The notes under the pieces: model-generated
What the model was told of the DNA's origin: nothing
The model's input: the letters and a program-made list of their open reading frames with translations, nothing else
Database searches by the model: none
Source: [Bacillus] enclensis
GTDB taxonomy: Bacteria > Bacillota > Bacilli > Bacillales > Bacillaceae_B
Assembly: GCF_001456935.1 (NCBI RefSeq)
Contig: NZ_KQ758486.1
Span: forward strand, 124,001-188,000
DNA: 64,000 nt
Direction of reading: 5' to 3'
Shown here: positions 49,978-59,384 of the stretch, piece after piece
How the letters are laid out: each line of letters begins with the position of its first letter
How positions within the stretch are numbered: the first letter of the stretch is position 1
Translations under genes and position numbers: made by a program

Positions 49978-51003
49978 TTGTTTGATAAATTCAAGCCATA
50001 CCTGATTGTGCTGATCAGTCTGGTTTCATTATTTTTTATCATCATATTCAGTTCGGGAAGCGAGATGATCGTTCTCGATCCGAAAGGGCCTGTCGGGGCT
50101 GTTCAAAAAGATTTGATCATGCTGTCGATTTACTACATGCTTGGCATCATGGTCGTTGTTCTATCATTCTTTACATTTATTCTATTAAGATATAGAAGCA
50201 GCCGGAAAGGTGATTACAGGCCTGAGATGCATGGAAGCACGAAGCTTGAGATCATCTGGACGCTGATTCCTGTGTTGATCGTCATCGCTTTGTCGATCCC
50301 GAACACAAAGGCTTTATATGAACTGAAAGAAGCACCGAAAGCGACCGCGCACAAGGATCCGATCGTAATCCATGCGACTGCTGTCGACTGGAAATGGATC
50401 TTCAGTTATCCGGAAGAGGGGATCGAGACGGTGAACTATGTGAATGTTCCCGAAGATCACCCAATCCTGTTCAAGGTGACCGCTGCGGACTCCATGGCTT
50501 CATTCTGGGTGCCGCAAATCGGAGGCCAGATTTACGGGATGCCGGGAATGGTGAATGACTTATACTTACAGGCGGATGAGCCTGGAACATATGACGGCCG
50601 CAACTCGAACTTCACGGGTGAAGGCATGACCCACCAGACGTTCGATTTTGTGGCGATGAAAGAAGGAAAGTACGAAGACTGGGTGAAAGAGGTCCAGGAC
50701 AGCGAACCGAAGCTGGATAAAAAGACGTATGAAAAGCTCATGCTTCCTGGTACGGTTGATGAAATGACGTTCTCTTCCACTCACTTATCCATTGTTGATC
50801 ATGGCAAGAATTCGGAATATGCATTTGCCATCCGTGAAAAATACGGTGTGACTGATAAATCGTACGGTGCGAGCGAGGATGCTGAATCCTCCCACAGCGG
50901 ACACGGAGGCCATGGCAATGACGAAAGCCAAGAGGGTCACAAAAAAAGTGACGATGACATGGAAGATATGCAGCACGAATCCAACGAAGGACACGAGCAT
51001 TAA
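49978..51003 (+). CDS. qoxA: Menaquinol oxidase aa3-600 subunit II
   Basis: Subunit II of the proton-pumping aa3-type quinol oxidase. Two membrane segments near the N-terminus, LDPKGPVG, then a cupredoxin domain (HATAVDWKWIFSYPEEGIETVNY, ADSMASFWVPQIGGQIYGMPGM, FTGEGM) without the copper-A Cys/His ligands, which is why it is a quinol and not cytochrome c oxidase. I favour TTG at 49978, 8 nt after AAAGGAAGG; GTG at 49969 overlaps that site. Odd: the lipobox Cys of B. subtilis QoxA is absent (FIIIFSSGS), and the C-terminal tail is rich in His, Asp and Glu. Confidence 0.93.
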   Translation: MFDKFKPYLIVLISLVSLFFIIIFSSGSEMIVLDPKGPVGAVQKDLIMLSIYYMLGIMVVVLSFFTFILLRYRSSRKGDYRPEMHGSTKLEIIWTLIPVLIVIALSIPNTKALYELKEAPKATAHKDPIVIHATAVDWKWIFSYPEEGIETVNYVNVPEDHPILFKVTAADSMASFWVPQIGGQIYGMPGMVNDLYLQADEPGTYDGRNSNFTGEGMTHQTFDFVAMKEGKYEDWVKEVQDSEPKLDKKTYEKLMLPGTVDEMTFSSTHLSIVDHGKNSEYAFAIREKYGVTDKSYGASEDAESSHSGHGGHGNDESQEGHKKSDDDMEDMQHESNEGHEH

Positions 51004-51022
51004 GAAAGGAGGACCACTCTAG

Positions 51023-52987
51023 ATGATTGATTTTATAAAAGATAATTTAATCCTCAATGATCCGTTGATCCTTGGAGCCAATATCTCCATTGTGTTCACT
51101 GTCATCGCGATTGTCGCTACACTGACGTATTTCAAAAAGTGGAAGTGGCTTTGGAACGACTGGATCACGAGTGTTGATCATAAAAAGATAGGTATCATGT
51201 ATATCCTTGCCGCATTGATCATGCTCTTCCGCGGAGGGGTCGATGCATTATTGATGAGGGCCCAGTTGACGGTGCCTAATAACGAGTTTTTATCTTCACA
51301 GCACTATAACGAAATCTTTACGACTCATGGTACGATCATGATCCTGTTCATGGCGATGCCATTTTTACTTGGATTGATGAACGTTGTCGTACCGCTTCAG
51401 ATCGGTGCGAGGGACGTTGCGTTCCCATACTTGAATAACCTGAGTTTCTGGTCATTCATGTTCGGGGCGATCCTGTTCAATATGTCATTCGTATTCGGAG
51501 GATCGCCGGATGCGGGCTGGACGAACTATGCACCGCTTGCGATCGAGGGAAGTCACGGACCGGGCATCAACTATTACCTGCTCGGGCTTCAGATTTCAGG
51601 TATCGGTACATTGCTGACAGGTATCAACTTCGTGGTGACGATCATCAAGATGCGTGCGCCGGGCATGACCCTGCTTCGCATGCCGATGTTCACCTGGACG
51701 ACTTTGATTACTGCATTCATCATCGTGTTTGCATTCCCGATCTTGACTGTCACACTTGCGCTGATGACATTTGACCGTTTGTTCGGTACACATTTCTTCA
51801 CGCTTGCGGACGGCGGGAACCCGATGCTTTGGTCTAACCTGTTCTGGTTATGGGGACATCCGGAAGTATATATCGTTATCCTGCCTGCTTTCGGTATCTT
51901 CTCGGAAATCATTGCGACATTTGCAAGAAAAACATTGTTTGGCTATCGATCTATGATTATCTCACTTGCTGCCATTTCACTGCTCAGCTTCATCGTGTGG
52001 GTCCATCACTTCTTTACAATGGGCGGAAGTGCGGCAGTGAACAGTGTATTCTCGATCACCACGATGGCAATCGCCATTCCGACCGGGATCAAAATATTCA
52101 ACTGGCTTGGGACCCTTTATAAGGGAAGGATAGAGTTTACGACTCCGATGATGTGGTCTGTCGCGTTCATCCCGACATTCCTGATCGGCGGGGTGACTGG
52201 TGTCATGCTCGGTATGGCTGCAGCTGACTTCCAGTATCACAACAACTACTTCCTGGTAGCCCACTTCCACTACACATTGATCGCCGGTGTCGTATTTGCC
52301 TGCTTCGCGGGACTTGTTTACTGGTATCCGAAGATGTTCGGCATCAAGATGAACGAACGAATCGGGAAATGGGCTTTCTGGTTCTTCTCGATCGGATTCA
52401 ACGTATGTTTCTTACCGCAATTCGTACTTGGATTTGCCGGTATGCCTAGACGTGTGTACACATACGGACCTGAAGACGGCTGGACAGCATTGAATGTCAT
52501 CTCTTCTGTAGGTGCATTCGGCATGGGTGTCGGCTTCATGATCATCGTGTACAACGTATATTACAGCTACCGTTATGCAAAACGTGAAATGACGGGCGAT
52601 GCCTGGGACGGCCGCACACTTGAGTGGGCGACAAGCTCAGCAATCCCTCCTCACTACAACTTTGCTCATGTACCGGAAGTGAAGAATGTCGATGCATTCC
52701 ACTACATGAAGCAGGAATGGAAAGAAAGAGGAAAGCCTGAAGAACCTGAATACAAACCGATCCACATGCCGAACAATGCAGGCGTGCCGTTCATCATGTC
52801 CGGTCTCTTCTTTGTTGCAGGATTCGGACTTGTGTTCGAACTATTCTGGCTTGCGATCATTGCGCTCGTCGGGATCTTTGGAACGATGGCACACCGTTCA
52901 CTTACTTCACACAAGTATGATAAAGGCTATTATGTAAGCGTGGATGAGATAGAAAAAACTGAAAATCGGTTCAAGAGGGAGGCGTGA
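51023..52987 (+). CDS. qoxB: Menaquinol oxidase subunit I
   Basis: A 654-residue heme-copper subunit with about 14-15 membrane segments carrying low-spin heme a, heme a3 and copper-B. Key stretches: [33 protein letters not shown] (His-Tyr crosslink region), WVHHFFTMG (copper-B His pair) and [12 protein letters not shown] (heme ligands). Starts 19 bp after qoxA with AAGGAGG. Reduces oxygen to water using menaquinol. Confidence 0.97.
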   Translation: MIDFIKDNLILNDPLILGANISIVFTVIAIVATLTYFKKWKWLWNDWITSVDHKKIGIMYILAALIMLFRGGVDALLMRAQLTVPNNEFLSSQHYNEIFTTHGTIMILFMAMPFLLGLMNVVVPLQIGARDVAFPYLNNLSFWSFMFGAILFNMSFVFGGSPDAGWTNYAPLAIEGSHGPGINYYLLGLQISGIGTLLTGINFVVTIIKMRAPGMTLLRMPMFTWTTLITAFIIVFAFPILTVTLALMTFDRLFGTHFFTLADGGNPMLWSNLFWLWGHPEVYIVILPAFGIFSEIIATFARKTLFGYRSMIISLAAISLLSFIVWVHHFFTMGGSAAVNSVFSITTMAIAIPTGIKIFNWLGTLYKGRIEFTTPMMWSVAFIPTFLIGGVTGVMLGMAAADFQYHNNYFLVAHFHYTLIAGVVFACFAGLVYWYPKMFGIKMNERIGKWAFWFFSIGFNVCFLPQFVLGFAGMPRRVYTYGPEDGWTALNVISSVGAFGMGVGFMIIVYNVYYSYRYAKREMTGDAWDGRTLEWATSSAIPPHYNFAHVPEVKNVDAFHYMKQEWKERGKPEEPEYKPIHMPNNAGVPFIMSGLFFVAGFGLVFELFWLAIIALVGIFGTMAHRSLTSHKYDKGYYVSVDEIEKTENRFKREA

Positions 52988-52989
52988 GT

Positions 52990-53601
52990 ATGGCACATAG
53001 TACAAATGTAGATCCAAACACGCCACTGGAATATCAATCGGAAATCGGGAAACTGAATATCTTCGGTTTCTGGATTTTCCTCGGAGCGGAAATGGCGCTC
53101 TTCGCCACGATTTTCGCGACGTTCTTTGCCCTTGAAAGTGGAACGGTTGGCGGTCCGCTTCCTGGTGAAGTGTTTGATCTTAAGAATACAATCATCATGA
53201 CGATGCTTCTGTTGATCAGTAGTTTCACGTCAGGATTATCGATAAATGAATTAAGAAGAAGAAACGTCAAGGGCATGATGGTCTGGCTGATCATCACACT
53301 ACTCTTCGGCGCCGGGTTCCTTTACATGGAGATTTCGGAGTTCATCCATCTGATCCATGAAGGAGCTGCCATGGGAACCAATGCATACTGGTCTTCATTC
53401 TATCTGTTGACCGGAACGCACGGACTTCACGTAACATTGGGTATCCTCTGGATCACCCTTGTCATGTTCCAGGTGAAGAAGCAGGGGCTCAACCCTGATA
53501 CTGCTAAAAAACTATTTGTATCCAGCTTGTACTGGCACTTCCTTGATTTCGTATGGATCTTCGTGTTTACAAGCGTATACTTGTTAGGGATGGTGGGATA
53601 A
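52990..53601 (+). CDS. qoxC: Menaquinol oxidase subunit III
   Basis: A 203-residue membrane protein with five segments: GFWIFLGAEMALFATIFATFFAL, LLLISSFTSGLSI, and LLTGTHGLHVTLGILWI. The ATG at 52990 has GAGGGAGG upstream; the GTG at 52984 is too close to it. It begins 2 bp after the qoxB stop. Confidence 0.96.
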   Translation: MAHSTNVDPNTPLEYQSEIGKLNIFGFWIFLGAEMALFATIFATFFALESGTVGGPLPGEVFDLKNTIIMTMLLLISSFTSGLSINELRRRNVKGMMVWLIITLLFGAGFLYMEISEFIHLIHEGAAMGTNAYWSSFYLLTGTHGLHVTLGILWITLVMFQVKKQGLNPDTAKKLFVSSLYWHFLDFVWIFVFTSVYLLGMVG

Positions 53602-53602
53602 T

Positions 53603-53902
53603 ATGTCAAACAACACATCAAACCACGGCCGTATACCTTGGACTCAAATCATTGGATTCTTCTTGTCAGTCGGATTGACATTCCTCGCAGTCTGGTGGGG
53701 ACTATACACTGACCTTGCCCGCGGAACCATCGTGGCCATCGTCTTTGTCCTGGCCTTCCTCCAGGCGGCAATCCAGCTGTTCATGTTCATGCACGTAACC
53801 GAAGGAGAAGGAAGATGGCAGGTCGGCAAAATGCTGTCAGCAGCCTTCATCGCCATCGTCATCGTAGCAGGATCCGTCTGGGTCATGAACAGCATGCACT
53901 AA
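53603..53902 (+). CDS. qoxD: Menaquinol oxidase subunit IV
   Basis: A 99-residue protein with three membrane segments (QIIGFFLSVGLTFLAVWWGLY, IVAIVFVLAFLQAAIQLFMFMHV, AAFIAIVIVAGSVWVM), typical of the COX4-pro family. Starts 1 bp after qoxC and ends the operon. Confidence 0.95.
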   Translation: MSNNTSNHGRIPWTQIIGFFLSVGLTFLAVWWGLYTDLARGTIVAIVFVLAFLQAAIQLFMFMHVTEGEGRWQVGKMLSAAFIAIVIVAGSVWVMNSMH

Positions 53903-53940
53903 AATGGGTCAGTGGGGACAGGTACCCTGTCCCAAAAATG

Positions 53941-53978
53941 AAAAAGGAAGCTTCTGTTATCAGAGGCTTCCTTTTTTT
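53941..53978 (+). terminator. Terminator of qoxABCD
   Basis: A 13-bp stem (AAGGAAGCTTCTG with CAGAGGCTTCCTT, loop TTAT) and a T run. Just before it GGGACAGGTACCCTGTCCC (near 53915) is a small separate palindrome. Confidence 0.92.
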
Positions 53979-54042
53979 ATATTTTTAGAGAGATGATTTT
54001 TTTCACACCGTGATGAGAGAAGGCACTGACGAAAAATTTTAA

Positions 54043-54079
54043 ACAAAAAATGGTCAGGCACTATCTTATGCCTGACCAT
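54043..54079 (-). terminator. Terminator of the phosphodiester glycosidase-like gene
   Basis: On the minus strand ATGGTCAGGCA pairs with TGCCTGACCAT, followed by six T. Confidence 0.9.
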
Positions 54080-54088
54080 CATTGTTCA

Positions 54089-55654
54089 TTACTTTAAAAG
54101 GAAGATTCCATCAGAAACCGGACGCTCACCAGTGGTATCTGATGGTTTGTTTACTAGTGTTCCGCCAACGACCATTGCAGAAGACCCTCCGCCATCAAGG
54201 TTCAACCCTTTAACCGCCCCGAGGGACTGGAGAATTTGAGCACTTTCAAAGAAATTTACACCGATGCTTTCTTCGGGATTGCGGCCTTCAACTGTGACAA
54301 GCAGGATATTTCCGTTTTCTTTAATGCCGGCAAATGATCTTGGGTGACGATATTGTGCAAAGTGATAGTAGAAATCCTTGCTCCAGGCAAAACCCTCTTC
54401 ACGTGCCGGAATATCAATCTTGCCTTCATCCATCAGTTGGGGTGCTCCTCCAATGATATCTAAACTGGATGGTGTCTGAATCTGCTTCCCATCTGCTGTT
54501 ATGCTTTTGGTAATCGTCAATGTTTCCCCTTTTGAAACAGTGTTTTTAAGCCATTCTGCCTGGCCGCCTGTTGCTGAAAGGACGATTCCGCTTTCAGGGA
54601 TTTTGTGACCTCGCTGATTGAAGGTCTCCACAACTTCTCCTTTCGAATTCAAAACAGCTTCAAAACCGTCTCCTTTTGGAGTAACCTCCCCAAAATAAGA
54701 GTTGTATTCAATGATTTCTTCTTGATCGGTACAGGTCACATCATGCTTTGGCTCAATGGTTTCGATGTCACCGACCCCGCCGCAGCTCCTGATCAATCCA
54801 GGTTTTCGGTTGATGCCGTCAATCACAGCCGTTTCACCGCTTTCGGTTTTTAATTGTGATGAGGTGGACGTTTCTGCTATCTCTGCAGCATTATCTGAAA
54901 GAAGAAGGCTTGTGCGATTCCCAATCGCTTCACTTACCAATTGGCCGTTGACTACTGAAATGCCAGCTGGATCCCCTGGTACACCATCAGTTGAACCTAC
55001 TACGAAGTAGCCGCCATTCATCCCGGCTAATGCTTGAGTCCGAGCAGCCATGGAAGAAACCGTTTCACGCCCGGTTATACTATCATTTGCAAGGACATTC
55101 GTCAGTTCACCTTCAAATTCTTCAGGGTCGATTTCAAGCACATCAACCTTCCACGGGCCAGTTGTTTTTGTGGTTCCGTCATATTCCGAGAATGTGACCT
55201 TTGCTTTTTCATAACCACTCGATTTCAATTGGTCAGCGTGCTCTTTTGCGTTACTTTCTTTTTCAAATTCACCCGAACGAACCACATAACCAACATCTTT
55301 TACTTCTACATCCGTATATTTTGAATGTTTATTCTTCACCTTATGGAGCATTGCATTGAACCCTTTTTCATTTACCTCTTTTAAAAGTGAGTCTGCTTGT
55401 TCCTTTGTTTCAAGAAATGCTACATCCACCGTATAATAGTCTTTTTTTGAAGAGTAACCTCTACTAATGTCGGTATACGTAACTCCTTTGGCTAATTGCT
55501 TTGTATTTCGTGATTCTGGCAAATTGGATATTCCGATCGAAAGAGTCTCTTTAGATGTCGTTGCCTGTGTTTCTTTTTCTTCTATCCCAAACGAAAAAAT
55601 AGCAGAAAGTGATAGAGCAGAGACAATGGCTGTTTTTACAATAGGTCCATACAT
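54089..55654 (-). CDS. Secreted phosphodiester glycosidase (NAGPA-type) with SPOR-like repeats
   Basis: A 521-residue exported protein. The ATG at 55654 has GGAGG upstream; the ATG at 55672 lies before it. Signal peptide about residues 1-30. Residues about 60-150 hold two SPOR-like repeats (YYTVDVAFLETKEQADSLLKEV and VGYVVRSGEFEKESNAKEHADQL), which bind denuded glycan in peptidoglycan. The rest is an NAGPA domain: AGMNGGYFV, GDPAGISVVNGQLVSEAIG, RHPRSFAGI and the NLDGGGSSAMVVGG catalytic-region motif. It may cleave sugar-phosphodiester links in cell-wall glycopolymers; the exact substrate is unknown. Confidence 0.88.
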   Translation of the reverse strand: MYGPIVKTAIVSALSLSAIFSFGIEEKETQATTSKETLSIGISNLPESRNTKQLAKGVTYTDISRGYSSKKDYYTVDVAFLETKEQADSLLKEVNEKGFNAMLHKVKNKHSKYTDVEVKDVGYVVRSGEFEKESNAKEHADQLKSSGYEKAKVTFSEYDGTTKTTGPWKVDVLEIDPEEFEGELTNVLANDSITGRETVSSMAARTQALAGMNGGYFVVGSTDGVPGDPAGISVVNGQLVSEAIGNRTSLLLSDNAAEIAETSTSSQLKTESGETAVIDGINRKPGLIRSCGGVGDIETIEPKHDVTCTDQEEIIEYNSYFGEVTPKGDGFEAVLNSKGEVVETFNQRGHKIPESGIVLSATGGQAEWLKNTVSKGETLTITKSITADGKQIQTPSSLDIIGGAPQLMDEGKIDIPAREEGFAWSKDFYYHFAQYRHPRSFAGIKENGNILLVTVEGRNPEESIGVNFFESAQILQSLGAVKGLNLDGGGSSAMVVGGTLVNKPSDTTGERPVSDGIFLLK

Positions 55655-55769
55655 GATATAACCTCCATACATTTTTTTGATTCACCATAATGCTAGGGGA
55701 GATTTAATAACAGAAGATTACACGGGAATAAATATTTGGTTAATTCCGATTTTTTCTTGTGAAAAGATG

Positions 55770-55820
55770 TTGACATTGGAATCTTCTTACAATAATATAA
55801 TGATTGATTGATCAATCAAT
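55770..55820 (+). promoter_or_regulatory. Promoter and operator of the tetR-mfs pair
   Basis: TTGACA (55770-55775), 17 nt, TAATAT (55793-55798), followed at once by the perfect 18-bp palindrome ATTGATTGATCAATCAAT (55803-55820). This is the expected place for TetR autorepression. Confidence 0.87.
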
Positions 55821-55842
55821 TTTTAAAAGGGAGAGATTTCAC

Positions 55843-56466
55843 ATGTCCGCATCACTTTCACTCGAAGAAAAAAAGAAACGTAAAAGGGCGTTGATCCTTC
55901 AGGCTGCTGTGAAATTGTTCAGCGAAAACGGCTTCGCCGAGACCCCGATCGCGGCGGTTGCTAAGGAGGCTGGCGTCAGTTTTGGCACCGTTTTTACGTA
56001 CTTCGAAACAAAGGATGTGCTGTTCGAGGCATCGGTGCTTGAGCCGCTGGAAGAGATAAAGCCTTATTTTTATGAAATAGAAGAACGCTATAGCGGGAAC
56101 CCGAAGGAGATGATAAAAGAAATGATCCATTGTCAGGTCGATCTGTTTTCAAGGAGCATGGATTATCTGCGTCTGATCCAGCAGGTGCTGGCGAGGCCGG
56201 ACAGATATCCCGAGCTCTTCAAGGAACTTGATGATTTTGTAAATGTGTTTATCGATAAAATCTATCCGGTCATCGCCGAAGGCCAGGAGATGGGATTCTT
56301 CTATAAAGATGCCCCGCCTCTGATCGCCCAGTCGTATCTTTCCCTGATCAACGGGATGCGATTGACCTTCATCGATGACTATACAAACCTCGTTTGGAAC
56401 GATATGAAGATCCAGGCGCTGCGGCTGTTTGGACCGGTCTCGAACGCAAGGGAGGAAATGCAATGA
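55843..56466 (+). CDS. TetR/AcrR family regulator
   Basis: A 207-residue repressor. The ATG at 55843 has AAAGGGAGAG upstream; the longer frame begins inside the operator. N-terminal helix-turn-helix FSENGFAETPIAAVAKEAGVSFGTVFTYFETKDVLFE; variable C-terminal ligand domain. Its stop overlaps the MFS start (ATGA), so the pump is translationally coupled and likely induced by a pump substrate. Confidence 0.94.
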   Translation: MSASLSLEEKKKRKRALILQAAVKLFSENGFAETPIAAVAKEAGVSFGTVFTYFETKDVLFEASVLEPLEEIKPYFYEIEERYSGNPKEMIKEMIHCQVDLFSRSMDYLRLIQQVLARPDRYPELFKELDDFVNVFIDKIYPVIAEGQEMGFFYKDAPPLIAQSYLSLINGMRLTFIDDYTNLVWNDMKIQALRLFGPVSNAREEMQ

Positions 56467-57746
56467 AACTGAGGGACATCCATCCCAACATTAAATTGAG
56501 GCTGGGCATTCAGTTCCTGGGCGGGCTTGTATCCATGGCCGTCATCCCGTTCCTGGCCATTTATTTTTCTAAGAAAATCGGGGCAGCCGAAACCGGGATC
56601 ATCCTCATCCTGACTGTCATCAGCGGCGTGATCGGAGGATTCATCGGCGGGCATGTGTCCGACAAGATCGGCCGCCGGAGCATCATGATCTATTCGGAAA
56701 TCGGCGTGCTCGTCACCTATCTCTTGATCGCTTTCTGCAACTCCCCCTGGTATGATCTGCCGTATGTATCCGCGGTGTTTTTCGTCTTCAATATGTTTGC
56801 AGGCGGGATGCTGCAGCCGGCTGCCCAGGCGATGATCATCGATGTGACGGATACCGAGTCCAGGAAGCTCGTGTTCACGATCAGCTACTGGCTGGGGAAC
56901 CTTGCCACCGCACTTGGGGGCATCATGGGTGCCTTCCTGTTTAAAAGCTATTTATTCGAACTGTTCATCGGGATATCGGCCATCTCGCTTTTATCCGTCG
57001 TCATCACTTTTTTCTTCATCTCAGAAACCTACACACCAGCTCCCGTCAAGCCTTCAACAGGAAAAAGAAAATCTTCACCCTTCGATTTTTTAAAAAGCTA
57101 TTCTGCCGTTATAAAAGACAGACTGTTCATGTTTTACATCGTTGGTGCCGTGTTCATTTTTACCCTTGAACAGTCATTGACCAACTATATCGGGATCCGC
57201 CTTGAGCGGGATATCCCCGAGCAGGGGGCAACACTATTCGGCCTTGACTTCACAATCGACGGCACAAAGGTACTCGGATTCCTTAAAACCGAAAATACCC
57301 TGCTCGTCGTCCTGTTGTCCGCGGTTGTTTTATACCTTTTTAAAAAATGGAAAGACAAGTGGAATCTCGTGACGGGCATGTTCATCTTTTCCGTCAGTTT
57401 CAGCGCACTGGCCTTCATCAGCAATATATGGATTCTCTTCATCCTCATCTTCGTGGGTACGATCGGCGAGCTCATGTATGTACCGGTGAAACAGGCCATG
57501 ATCGGCGAACTTGCCCCGTCCAACGCACGAAGTACGTACATGGCATTTTACAGCCTGACCTTTTACGGTGCGATGATCATCGCGTCGCTTTTAATCATCG
57601 TCGGCGAATGGATCAGTCCGGTGATGATGGGCGGTATACTGCTCATTCTCGGCTTAACAGGAACTTGCCTCTATTATTTCATCACGAGGTCGCTTGAAGG
57701 GCGGGAAGCGGTCACCGAGGAACTGAAGTCGTCCGTTCCTTCTTGA
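56463..57746 (+). CDS. MFS family drug-type exporter
   Basis: A 427-residue transporter of the major facilitator superfamily with about twelve segments. GGHVSDKIGRRSIMIYSEIG is the motif A loop between segments 2 and 3, and GELMYVPVKQAMIGELAPSNARSTYMAFYSL is typical of DHA1 pumps. Start ATG 56463 overlaps the tetR stop. The substrate is not known. Confidence 0.92.
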   Translation: MKLRDIHPNIKLRLGIQFLGGLVSMAVIPFLAIYFSKKIGAAETGIILILTVISGVIGGFIGGHVSDKIGRRSIMIYSEIGVLVTYLLIAFCNSPWYDLPYVSAVFFVFNMFAGGMLQPAAQAMIIDVTDTESRKLVFTISYWLGNLATALGGIMGAFLFKSYLFELFIGISAISLLSVVITFFFISETYTPAPVKPSTGKRKSSPFDFLKSYSAVIKDRLFMFYIVGAVFIFTLEQSLTNYIGIRLERDIPEQGATLFGLDFTIDGTKVLGFLKTENTLLVVLLSAVVLYLFKKWKDKWNLVTGMFIFSVSFSALAFISNIWILFILIFVGTIGELMYVPVKQAMIGELAPSNARSTYMAFYSLTFYGAMIIASLLIIVGEWISPVMMGGILLILGLTGTCLYYFITRSLEGREAVTEELKSSVPS

Positions 57747-57750
57747 CATG

Positions 57751-57783
57751 AAAAAAGGACACGGAGTTTTATCCGTGTCCTTA
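57751..57783 (+). terminator. Terminator of tetR-mfs, with a decayed duplicate
   Basis: AAGGACACGGA pairs with TCCGTGTCCTT. A second, degenerate copy of the same hairpin starts near 57804 (GGACACGGAATTTTATCCACATCC), 46 bp on. Confidence 0.88.
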
Positions 57784-57872
57784 ATGCGCAGTCGCTTCAA
57801 GCTGGACACGGAATTTTATCCACATCCTAAAAGTGCTGCCGATTCAACTGGGACAGTGAACCTGTCCCGATG

Positions 57873-58535
57873 TTAATGGGGCATATTCCCCGGCTGCTGG
57901 GGAGCGGTTGTATAGCTCTGCAGCATCTGGGCCATATCCTGGTCGTTCAGCTGCGGCACCTGATAGTAGCCGTGTTTGTTCTGATACAAGAAAATCTCAT
58001 AGCTCATTTCAATGAAGTTCGGCACACTGTCCGCAACGACGCGGCGAAGTACCGGATTGGTCATCTCAAGGGCCGTCATTGCAAGCAGGGTCGCAAGCGA
58101 TTTGGTCTGTCCGAGCATATAGGCAGACAGTCCTTTATCGGACAGTTCATTAACCGACTGGTTCGGTTTCTTTGGCTGCCCCGGCTTGATGCCGTAAACC
58201 GTGTCGTTGGTTTGGGTCATTTTATATTGCTGGGTAGGAACCTGAGGGTCGCGCCCCGTTGAAAAGCTGCCTACGATTGTGTTGTACATCGTCGTAACGA
58301 ATGTGGATTGGCGTTTGACGATCTCGTTCAGCTCGGGATCCTGGATATGCTGATCATACATTTGATATTGATCAAGCATGCTGATGATCCCTGCAATCAC
58401 CTCGTGGGCATCAAATAATTCGTGGCCGCCGTGGTTTTTATTCGGCTGGTTCATGGTTTGATTATTCATTCCCATTCCCTGCTTGGGAGTCGGATTCATA
58501 TTAGTCTGGTTTTGCTGATTTTGTTGATTTAACAT
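57873..58535 (-). CDS. CotF-family spore coat protein
   Basis: A 220-residue protein with an Asn/Gln/Met-rich lead (LNQQNQQNQTNMN...) and the CotF-type helical domain (HELFDAHEVIAGIISMLDQYQMYDQHIQDPELNEI, ALEMTNPVLRRVVADSVPNFIEMSYEIFLYQNKHGYYQVPQL). The ATG at 58535 follows AGGAGGG; the longer frame is not favoured. It would be part of the spore coat and expressed in the mother cell late in sporulation. It marks the organism as a spore former. Confidence 0.92.
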   Translation of the reverse strand: MLNQQNQQNQTNMNPTPKQGMGMNNQTMNQPNKNHGGHELFDAHEVIAGIISMLDQYQMYDQHIQDPELNEIVKRQSTFVTTMYNTIVGSFSTGRDPQVPTQQYKMTQTNDTVYGIKPGQPKKPNQSVNELSDKGLSAYMLGQTKSLATLLAMTALEMTNPVLRRVVADSVPNFIEMSYEIFLYQNKHGYYQVPQLNDQDMAQMLQSYTTAPQQPGNMPH

Positions 58536-58691
58536 GATGTTTCCCTCCTGAATCGTAGTAGACATCCTCATTAGATTTCCCTCGGATACAGATAATCATG
58601 TATGGTTTTGATGAAAAACAGGCAAGCGGCTACTACAAGGCGGCCTGTCCGAATATACTAGGAAGAAGTTTTATCAGAGGTGATTTCAAAG

Positions 58692-59321
58692 ATGAGCGTA
58701 TTTATAAGTTATATCGTACTGGGGTTATCGCTGTCCGCACCGATGGGACCGATCAATGCCCTGCAATTGGACAAGGGGATCCGGCTTGGATTCTGGCATG
58801 CCTGGCTGGTGGGCGTTGGCGGAATGGCTGCGGATGCAGTCTTCATGCTTCTCATCTACTTCGGGCTAGCACAGTTTGTGGACACGCCTATTGTTCAACT
58901 GTTTTTATGGATGTTCGGATTTTTTGTACTCGTCTATACAGGCATTGAAAGTGTCGTAAAAGCAGGTGCCCCTGCCCGGGACTCTCGGCAAAGTGGGGGA
59001 GAGACGAAAGCGAAGTCATTCCGCACAGGGTTTTTCATGGCCATTTCCAATCCCCTGAGCATCCTGTTCTGGCTCGGCATTTACGGATCGATCCTGGCAG
59101 AGACAACTGAGACCTACCAAGGCGGCCAGGTCCTGATTTGCAGCATGGGAATCTTCCTAGGCATTACACTCTGGGATTTTGCGATGGCTTCAGTCGCCGC
59201 CGGAACCGGCAAGTGGTTCAGCGGGCGAATCATCAGATGGATCTCGATCATTTCCGGTCTCGTACTCATCGGGTTCGGGATTTATTTCGGTGTGAAGGCA
59301 GCGGGAATTTTGCTGTCATAG
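58692..59321 (+). CDS. LysE family amino acid exporter
   Basis: A 209-residue membrane protein with six segments and the LysE/RhtB N-terminal motif LGLSLSAPMGPINALQLDKGIRLGF. The ATG at 58692 is preceded by AGAGGTG; GTG at 58680 overlaps that site. It probably exports an amino acid or related metabolite; the substrate is unknown. Confidence 0.92.
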   Translation: MSVFISYIVLGLSLSAPMGPINALQLDKGIRLGFWHAWLVGVGGMAADAVFMLLIYFGLAQFVDTPIVQLFLWMFGFFVLVYTGIESVVKAGAPARDSRQSGGETKAKSFRTGFFMAISNPLSILFWLGIYGSILAETTETYQGGQVLICSMGIFLGITLWDFAMASVAAGTGKWFSGRIIRWISIISGLVLIGFGIYFGVKAAGILLS

Positions 59322-59384
59322 ACAGACACCCAGAACAGTGCCTCCTAATAGGATAGTGTGTAGTCCGATAGGAGGTATTCGCCC

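Noticed and set aside
49969-51003. Cytochrome c oxidase subunit II (ctaC)
   Set aside because: The copper-A Cys/His ligands are missing and sequence blocks match quinol oxidase QoxA.
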